23,401 nt of DNA, taken from NCBI RefSeq assembly GCF_000003605.2, contig NW_003126894.1, forward strand, positions 12,009-35,409, written 5' to 3'. The translations under genes and the position numbers were made by a program. The notes beneath the pieces were generated by a model. The model was not told the DNA's origin. It searched no databases and was given only the letters and a program-made list of their open reading frames with translations. This DNA comes from Saccoglossus kowalevskii (Eukaryota; Hemichordata; Enteropneusta; Harrimaniidae). The first letter of the stretch is position 1; every line of letters starts with the position of its first letter. This document shows, piece after piece, positions 1-9,800 of this stretch.

Positions 1-159
1 CGACACGCCGGACAAAATCTTTCCCTTAATATACCTTTCCCTTCCATCTTTGATGGTACGGGCAAGGTAAAAATTCACATCATTGGGGCATTTTTCGTGA
101 CTGATGGAGATCGTATTATTCAACATTCAACGTATTATGTAACTACTACATGTAGTTAA
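1..159 (+). CDS. C-terminal fragment of an unidentified protein (3' end of gene entering from the left)
   Basis: Frame 1 is open from the window edge to a TAA at 157-159, giving 52 residues. It reads like folded protein: hydrophobic/polar alternation (LSLNIPFPSIFDGTGK, then VKIHIIGAFFVTDGD) suggests beta strands, and it ends TTTCS. The first ~120 bases are richer in GC than the flank, as exons are here. I do not recognise the family; a secreted beta-sandwich protein is only a guess. If real, this gene runs tail-to-tail with GPATCH4. The minus strand is also open over part of this stretch, so strand is not certain. Confidence 0.4.
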   Translation, partial: RHAGQNLSLNIPFPSIFDGTGKVKIHIIGAFFVTDGDRIIQHSTYYVTTTCS

Positions 160-536
160 TAATGAGGTATCAAGTTTGAATTGGAAGTTTGAAAAAAAAT
201 ATGTTCTTATAACAATTTTTTCAATGTGCATGACAAAGGCATTATGATAGAGCTTGGACACACAATGTAGGTTATAGGCTACTAGTAATTCCCACACAAG
301 TATCATATGACAAGTGCATCTCTGTCTTGAAAACAACTAGATTGATATGCACAGTCAATTTTTTTTCTTGACAAATCACCAAAACAACTATTATACAATT
401 AAAAAAAACAAGTATAAGCAAGAGATTTTGTTATAGACAGTCTTTGCAAATATCAACTTTTAATTTAATGAATGCCAAATCTATCCCACAATGCAATAAT
501 CAAAATGGATGAATCTATTACATGTATGTACAAAAA
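160..536. other. intergenic, GPATCH4 3' flank
   Basis: AT-rich sequence with no supported gene. On the minus strand, two ATTAAA poly(A) signal variants (459-464 and 464-469 on the + strand as TTTAAT) lie about 70 bases beyond the GPATCH4 stop codon and are candidate 3'-end signals. Confidence 0.4.
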
Positions 537-858
537 TCAATGTTTTTTTCGCTTTGATTTCTTTTTCTTTATTGACTTCTCACATTCAACATCACTTATA
601 CTCTTCTTCCTTTTCTTAGATTTCTTTTTTCTTTTGACATGTTCATTAGTGCCACTATTTTTGTCCAATTCATTGTTTGCACTGATTTTTATTTCATCCT
701 TGAATTCAGTTGGTAACTTGTTATTACTATTGCTTTTGTCATCTTTATTAATAGCTTTACTGCAGACAGTTTCCAATTTCTGTTGCTGTAGAACCCATTT
801 TTCTTGGTCTTCTATTCTTTTCAATTTTCCATTCAGTTTCAGTCCATGACGAGCAGCT
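537..858 (-). CDS. GPATCH4: GPATCH4 exon 6 (stop codon)
   Basis: The acceptor is GTCACAG before 858. It encodes (K)AARHGLKLNGKLKRIEDQ, a charged coiled stretch, and a Lys-rich C-terminus typical of nucleolar proteins, ending at TGA 539-537. The + strand open frame across 472-849 is its antisense shadow. Confidence 0.9.
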
Positions 859-3800
859 CTGTGACAAACGTGAACAGTTTTAGTATACAACAGACTTGCA
901 CATCATTGTATGCATCATGTAACAATTTTTAAATACAATATATTCACATTCTGCGCCATTTGTGAGATGACATGAATACTGTATTCACTCGATTGGAAGT
1001 GCATTGTAAATGTGTGTTGAACATAAACTAAATGAGGTTGGTTCACTCTCAATACAAACAAAAAAACATAAACCATCATTAAAGATGCTCTTCTAATAGA
1101 GCAAATATGCAATATAAATATGCATCATATTTTTATCTTTTAGCGCCCTATTTATGATAATTATTTAGTATACTGTTCTTGCAACTAATTAGTAAAATCA
1201 AGAGCTTGCAACGTTCTTTAATTTCACACGACAGATTTTCTTCAAATTTGCAAGTTCGTGAATGAATGTTGTAGCAATGACTTTTGCAAAAAATGTTCTC
1301 ACAAACATTACAAGATCAAATTGTGAATTTTCTTAACAGTGAAAATTAAAAGGTTTACATTATTATTAGGAAGATAAGATTTTCTTTGGTTTCCAAGAAA
1401 TCTCATAAGGGGTAAACTAAAAATGGTTGTCAGTCTGGTTACAAGTTATTTCATAATAGATCACCCAAAATGGCAGTCACTTTGTTTATAGTCTGCTTAT
1501 ACTTCCTATTAATGTAGAATGATTTCAGACTTACTTGTGTGCTGTCATTCCTCCACATGCTTTGAATAGCTTCTCATCTTCATCATTGCCATGGCAACTC
1601 TCTGTAGATGAATCACTATCAGATGAAGATACATTACCATGTTGTTCCTCTAGACCATCTCTCAATGTTGATGACTAATGAAAACAGAAATTTACAGATA
1701 ACTTAATAATATAAACTGAACTGAGCTCTAATTTGTGTATAATTTGTAAAAGTAAATGTTTGTTTTTTCAAACGAATGCAATCCATTTAAAACATGAGAT
1801 AAGTGAAATTTGACAGATCAGATGATTATGATAAAGGTATGGAAGTACATGTATGTTGTTTGGTTCACTACAGAGAATTTCATGAAGGCATGAATGCTTT
1901 CTTATAGTAATTTTTAAATTATATTTATGATTCCATCACTATACTATAAAACCAAAATTTTATGTGAAGCATTTTTCTGTTATAGTTAATCTGAGATATA
2001 CTGTGAAACATGTCTTTTTCGCGAATTTAGCGAGAAAACTAATTCGCTAATTTAAGATGTCACTAATAATTTCATTATAAAATCAAAATGGCGGCCAAAC
2101 AACCTCTTTTCCTCCACACACACTTTGTAAACAACACAGGAAACGTAATAATCTGGAGCGCATCCTTATTACACTTGACAGTTTTTCTTTGTTTTTATGG
2201 AGGTGATAACTGCACATTTGTTTTGACAGGTGACAGACAAGTATTGTGAAAACAGGAAATAAACAAAGACAAGAGAGATTCGCTAAATCAACATTTCGTT
2301 ATTACGTCATTTTACTACAATTCGCTAAAATAGTATGTCGCTTTATCAACACGTTTTACAGTGCACACTGGAATCTTTGAGTTGATTTCTGTATTATAGT
2401 TATAATGCCACGCCTTCTTAAATTGATAGACCCACTAGGTTAGTTGTGTTTAGCACAACCCCCTCTCCTTCCAAAGCAGAATATAGCAATATATGGTATA
2501 ATAACAATAGTATTAATGAATAATTCTATAAAAAAACTTGTTGGCTTTTCAATCAGTATAACTTGCAAATCAGATCTGATTGTTATCCATGTTACTCAAA
2601 ATTGAAAGTCTGAATAACAGGGTACTATAGTATATGCTCTATTAGTGGAATTCATGTTTGTTTAAGATCTTTAAGATCAAATAAAAATTGTTTGAGATAT
2701 CTTAATATTTGAGATTGCTGGTTGCCATGGAGACCTCTGCTTACCTTAATAAACCTACCATATAGCATGTCTTTATCAGCAAAAGTTTTAGAGACTTTCT
2801 TTGTAGTAATATGTGTACTGTTTCCACATTTAACTTCAACACCATCCTATAATGAACAAGCCATGCATGGCACAGTCCCTGTTAGTTATCAAATTTAACA
2901 TAGTTAGGTTTACAGTAATATAGTTGGAACATAAATATGGATCAAAAAGCTGATGCTTGATTATAATTTTATAACATTAAAATGACTGATATTCAGTCAT
3001 CTTGTATCTGATCATCAAACAAGAACTTGTCCATAATGATAGATATTGCTCTGGAACAGCATTAATTGAAACAAGCCATGCATGGCACAGTCCCCGTTAG
3101 TTATCAAATTTAAGATATATATTTTTGTTTATACAATGTAGTAATATAGCTAGAATATAAACATGTCAGGAATATGATTTTTTAACATTAAAATGATTGA
3201 CATTTGTATCTGATTGTCAAACGAGTATTGAAAGATATTGCTCTGGAACAGCATTAATTAAAACAAAATCAGCCATTTTGAATACATGTATAATGAATAT
3301 TCAAAATTTGAACATAATCAGTCACAGAAAGTCAGAGATCTGGCACTATAGAACCACATTCATTAAAACAAAATGGCCGCCAGTCAGCCATTTTGAATCT
3401 TATCAGAAAAACAAAATTATGTGCATCAAAGTCCTATAATGTCCAACATATATACCAAGTTTGAACAAAATCCATATGTAAACAGCCAAGAAATGCTTGA
3501 ATTTGATGAACTGATAGTGATACATGTAACATGGGCTGATACAGAAATACGTGCAACATGGGCTGATACAGTAATACATGTAACATGGGCTGATACAGTG
3601 ATACATGTAACATGGGCTGACACAGAAATATGTGCAACATGAGCTGATACAGTGATACATGTGATATGAGCTGATACAGTAATACATGTAATATGAGCTG
3701 ATAGTGATACATGTAACATGAACTGATAGTAATACATGTAACATGGGTTGATACAGTGATACATGGAAAATTGGTTGATACAGTAATACATGTAATATCA

Positions 3801-6800
3801 GCTGATAAAGTGATACATGTAACATGAACTGATAGTAATACATGTAACATGGGTTGATACAGTGATACATGGAAAATTGGCTGATACAGTGATACATGTA
3901 ACATGAACTGGTACAGTGATACATGTAACATGGGCTGATACAGTGATACATGGAACATTGGCTGATACAGTGATACATGTACATGGAACAATGGCTGATA
4001 CAGTGATACATGTAACATGGGCTGATACAGTGATACATGGAACATTGGCTGATACAGTGATACATGTAAAATGGGCTGATACAGTGATACATGGAACATT
4101 GGCTGATACAGTGATAAATGGAACATTGGCTGATACAGTGATACATTTAACATGGGCTGATACATGGAACATTGGCTGATACAGCGATACATGTAAAATG
4201 GGCTGATACATGGAACATTGGCTGATACAGTGATACATGTAAAATGGGCTGATACATGGAACATGCGCTGATACAGTGATACATGGAACATTGGCTGATA
4301 CAGTGATACATGGAACATTGGCTGATACAGTGATACATGGAACATTGGCTGATACAGTGATACATGGAACATTGGCTGATACAGTGATACATGGAACATT
4401 GGCTGATACAGTGATACATGGAACATGAACTGATACAGTGATACATGGAACATTGGCTGATACAGTGATACATGGAACAATGGCTGATACATGGAACAAT
4501 GACTGATACAGTGATGCATGGAACATTGGCTGATACAGTGATACATGGAACATGAACTGATACAGTGATACATGGAACAATGGCTGATACAGTGATACAT
4601 GGAACATTGGCTGATAGATACAGTGATACATGGAACATTGGCTGATACAGTGATACATGGAACATTGGCTGATACAGTGATACATGTAACATGGGCTGAT
4701 ACAGTGATACATGGAACAATGGCTGATACAGTGATGCATGGAACATTGGCTGATACAGTGATACATGGAACATTGGCTGATACAGTGATACATGGAACAT
4801 TGGCTGATACAGTGATACATGGAACATTGGCTGATACAGTGATACATGTAACATGGGCTGATACAGTGATACATGGAACAATGGCTGATACAGTGATGCA
4901 TGTAACATTGGCTGATACAGTGATACATGGAACATTGGCTGATACAGTGATACATGGAACATGAACTGAATGATACAGTGATACATGGAACATTGGCTGA
5001 TACAGTGATACATGGAACATTGGCTGATACAGTGATACATGGAACATGAACTGAATGATACAGTGATACATGGAACATTGGCTGATACAGTGATACATGT
5101 ATGTAACATAGATGAATATCAGCAAGATAATATTAATCTCTTCACTTACATCTTTGCTTTCAACTACAATATTATTGGCAGCTTTATTGAAAACATGATT
5201 CCACCATTGGAAAGTGAACTGCTCTCCATGGTCCACACCCACCTACAATAGAATGCAAATATTTGGCATGTAAAAGTCAAATATAGTAAAACAAATAATG
5301 ATTCATTATTTTTTTTTTAAAACCTGCCTGACCTGTATATATACCATAAATGTATGACATGTCCTCAGAGTCATCCAGAGGCTTGCTGAAAGGATTGCCA
5401 TACATACATGTACAGCACACAATCCAAATTCATGTAAACAGTGTATGTACTTTACATAGATTGTATGGTACCCATATTCAACATACACTTTATAAAGTGA
5501 AGACTTCCAGTCACTGGTAGCATAGTGCTAGTGCAATTGATGAATTATTAGTGGACTTCAGTTCAATTCTTACCTGGGATTGAAAACAAAGAACTGTCAA
5601 ACTCTAATCTGCATGAGTGTGCTACAGAACCAATGGGAAGGCTAAATCCACCGGGCAAGATTCATTGACTGACGAATACGACTTTGAGGGAACCTTGATT
5701 AAGGTCTGCAGGTGCTTGTGTTCGACCGGGACTGGTTGATGGAAGGGTAGCGCATTAAATTCCCATTAGATAGGGAGATGTCATGTAGTCCCATACACGG
5801 GATATGGCTTCTGTGACAAAAATGCACAATGTGTAGTTGTCTAGCAAAGAAAAGTGAACACCAGGACCTCTGTTGTACTAGTTCACTTACAGTTTATTAA
5901 ACCAACAAATATTTGGGTTTGATTATAATATAATGTTAGAGATTACTCACCCCAGCTTTGTCATTTTTAATTTTGACTTTTATTGCTTCTGTGATTCCAG
6001 ACTCATTCTTGCCAAGTCCTGACCCTTTAAACCAAGAAAAGATAATTAAAAACAAACGAGTAATACATGTACACTGACAAGTGATGTTATCAAAACTATA
6101 GATGATTACAGTCTCGGTATAACCTAAAGCAGAGGAGTTGTGACATGAACATGTGGCAAATGGTCATAGCATCTCGTTTACAAACAAGCGTCTATGCCAT
6201 GAGCCTCTATATTTGTTGTTGGCATACATTGCACAGGTACCACCCTAGACTGGCAAAGTCAGGACTACTTTTTGGTTTTACAAAAGAAATAATTAATTGT
6301 TTTAGGTTTTTTTAGCGTTATCGCAAAAACTAACATGACCGTGAAAGAATCCTGAATGAACGCATCTGCGGGCATTTGACTGCTATTAATTATTCATGAT
6401 GTCATTGATTATTCATGAGTGGGTGTGTTAACATGACCTTTTAAAGGTTGCGTCACATTGCAAATGGCGGACAAGTCACAGAAACATGTGAATGTTCTGC
6501 TGCTAGTCACATCTTGTAGTTTAGAACTGAAAATGTAGCTGACACGGAATAAAATGTTGTAATGTAGTGTAGTGCAAGTTAGAATAATGGTGGTCGTGGT
6601 GCTGTGTAGTTATTTCACTCTCAAAAATGACAACGTAAATGTGATTCAAACATCAGAGCTGCATTTTGATTCATTGTCAATGCTAGTCAACAACTTTCGC
6701 TCTGGTTTTCACACCAACGCAGGGGATTGTCTGCTGATGCATTCAGTCGTCAAATGACCGGATGCACTCACCCTTTGCTGATAGTTCAATTAATTCCTTT

Positions 6801-9800
6801 TCTCTACAATATATTACTATTTACTTATTTTGTATTTACCAAGTTAATTTTGAAAAATGACACGGAAGAAAAGTGATCCAATGAGAAGCGAAAACTCTGA
6901 GTTCCTTATAACAGAAAGCGTACTTTTTACTACAAAACAGAGTCAAACAAGTCAACATGTGAAACACAAGTAAAATCTGCTCCACCACACCGGAGACTGA
7001 AGACACCACCGTAACCACACTGAATGCTGATGACACCACACCGTCACTGGAGGCTGACAACACAACAACAAATCATATTAAAATTACCTGGCAACGCTTG
7101 CGGTGAAGCAGCCATTTGAAAAGTAACAAGCCTAACACCACAGAAATCATGATTACGCAAAAAAGTTGTAGTCTGATTTCATTGATTTTTTTAGAGATTG
7201 AACTCAAGATCAATTGAAAACAAACTGTTAAATCGTTTTCAAGTATCATTCTTTTCAAGTATCAAGTTCTTCTTCAACGCTTTGTAAAAGAACTGAACAA
7301 TTACCCAACCCCCAACAACATGACCTAGCCATGTAATATTCCTCCAGAGTGACATGCACAATTCTCATTTTTATCAAAATCAAAAATGGATAACCTATGT
7401 GTATTATTTTATAATACTTTTATGAGTGGGTTGGGGAATGTACCAGCTTTAGGTCCTTTTTATTATCCAAGAAACGTACCGAATGTTGTGCTGTTGCTAC
7501 CTTTAAAATGTCACTATTCTATTCATTTGTCGAAGCTTTACTAATTATTTGGAACTTGTTGAAAATGCGCCTAAAAATACTTTTAAAAAATAGACCAATG
7601 GCCTGTTGCTCAACGGTTATTGTACAAAAGATTAGTGCTGTATATGACAAATACCCCAAAAGGCAGTGAGTGAGACAATAAAACATAATGCTAAAAGTGG
7701 ATTTTTTTACAAAAATAACAGAAATATTCAATAAAATTAGAATCAAAGAGAGCTTAAAAAGAACTCCAGCGTGTTGAGAGAATAACATAACATGATATTT
7801 GCAATTATCTGAATTCGTAATACATGTATATACCAAGTTTTGTTGAAATATGTTGAATAGTTCTTGAAATAGCACCCAAATAGCTTGAATTTCACGAGCT
7901 GATATGCAAATTAGATAATTTGCATTAGTTTGCATAAATTACCACCAAAAACTAAATATATCTGGAGACTGCCCCAACACATCTATGCACCGAGTTTCAT
8001 TGAAACATATTAAATGGTTCTCAAGATATCACCAAAATAGCCTAAATATTGGTATGTAAATTAGGCAATTTGCATAATTTTCCACCAAAATCAATCATGT
8101 ACATGTATATACACATTTAAATATGTTGAGTGGATATGTTTTTATTACAATCACAATAGACCAATCAAAGAAAACTTAGAACTCCCATGTGCTATGTGAG
8201 AATGAGAAACAGTTGACAGAACAAATGGGGAACATTACATCTCCCTGTGAGCATATAATTTCAATATGGCATCATTGTATAATCTTCCAAAGTTTTGTCC
8301 ATTTTCCGACAACTTTAGTGCATTAAGCAGAAGGTTTCTGAAACTTTTGATAAATTTGGACACTTATAATGACTGGGTGAAGTGTCATGTGTATCAAGTA
8401 TGTATCAAAGAATTTGGACTCTGGTTTTGAAGAACAAGTCAAAAGTACTATTTTTGATGAAAAATGACAAAATATTTGCTAAAAATAGAGAATTGAAGAT
8501 GTCAACACAAAATGAATAAATCTGATAGAGGTCCACCCAACGTATATACCATGCTGGTTTGAGAGCAATCGGACTACCAGTTTCGGAGAAGAAGTCGAAA
8601 ATAGCATTTTTGACCAAACATGACAAAAACTATTTGCTAAAGAAAGAAAATTGAAGATATGGACATGAAATGAACAAATCTGATAGAGGTCTACCCAAGG
8701 TTTATACCATGCGAGTTTGAGTGCAATCGGACCATCAGTTTCAAAGAAGAAGTCGAAAATAGCATTTTTGACCAAAAATTACCATTTTAAAAAATTTGCA
8801 AAAATTAGGAAATTGCAAGCACTTCAAATGCCTATCCAAGCAACAGTTATAATTAAAACAAAATTAAACCACTGCAATATTATTTCGAATACAGTTTAGA
8901 ATATACACAACTACATGTATAAATTAAGGCCGCATTTAGGTTCGCTTTAAATGTCTGAAAAATGTAAATAATGTTTTCGGAAGACGTCATTGTGAAGTGT
9001 CTGGTCTCCTAAGCAAATATTAACTAGCCATGCATGGCACAGTCCCCGTTAGTTATCGAATTTAAGATATATATAGTTTTGTTTATAGTAACATAGCTGG
9101 AATATAACCATGTCAGGAATATGATTTTTTAACATTAAAATGATTGACATTTGTATCTGATCGTCAAACAAGTACTTGTCCATATTGAGAGATATTGCTC
9201 TGGAACAGCATTCAAAATCAGCCATTTTGAATACATGTATATATATATTTAACATAATGTATAACGAATATATAAAATTTGAATATAATCAGTCAAAGCA
9301 ATTAAGAGATATGGCTCTAGAAGCCCAATCATTAAAACAAAAAGGCCACCAGACAGCCATTTTGAATCCGATCTGAAAAATAAATGATGTGCATCAGGAA
9401 CCTGTAATGTCTAACATATGTACCAAGTTTGAACAAAATCCATCCATAAATGCTTGATATTTGATGATTTTTTTGGACAAAAAATGGCCACCATTTGGCC
9501 ATTTTGAATAGGATCGTCAAACCAATACAGTATATCTGTCTATCTATGACATGATGTATAATGAATATTTAAAATTTGAACATAATCAGTGAAAGCAAGT
9601 CAGAGATATGGCACGAGAACTACATTCATTAAAACAAAATGGCCGCCAGTCGTCCATTTTGAATTTATCTGAAAAACAAAATTATTAGCATCAAGGTCCC
9701 ATAATGTCTAATGTATATACCAAGTTTGAACAAAATCCGTCTGTTAACAGCTGAGAAATGCTTGTTTTTGATGATTTTTAGCACCAAAATGGCTGCCATT

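Noticed and set aside
1-159. ML-domain (MD-2/GM2-activator-type) assignment of the left-edge frame
   Set aside because: A loose resemblance of beta-strand spacing and a Pro pair; without more sequence or a diagnostic cysteine pattern it is not supportable.
472-849. 125-codon + strand open frame, Phe/Leu/Ser-rich
   Set aside because: Antisense shadow of the Lys-rich GPATCH4 exon 6; AAA/AAG codons read as TTT/CTT.
3512-5104. CRISPR-like array
   Set aside because: Units are contiguous and contain no unique spacers, the DNA is from an animal, and no cas genes are present. The same holds for 19400-20670.
3403-5251. Long open frames (up to 602 codons) on both strands across the 27-bp array
   Set aside because: They are a by-product of a 27-base unit, a multiple of three, that lacks stops in four of six frames. 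Only the 31-codon GPATCH4 exon at 5150-5242 is supported as coding.
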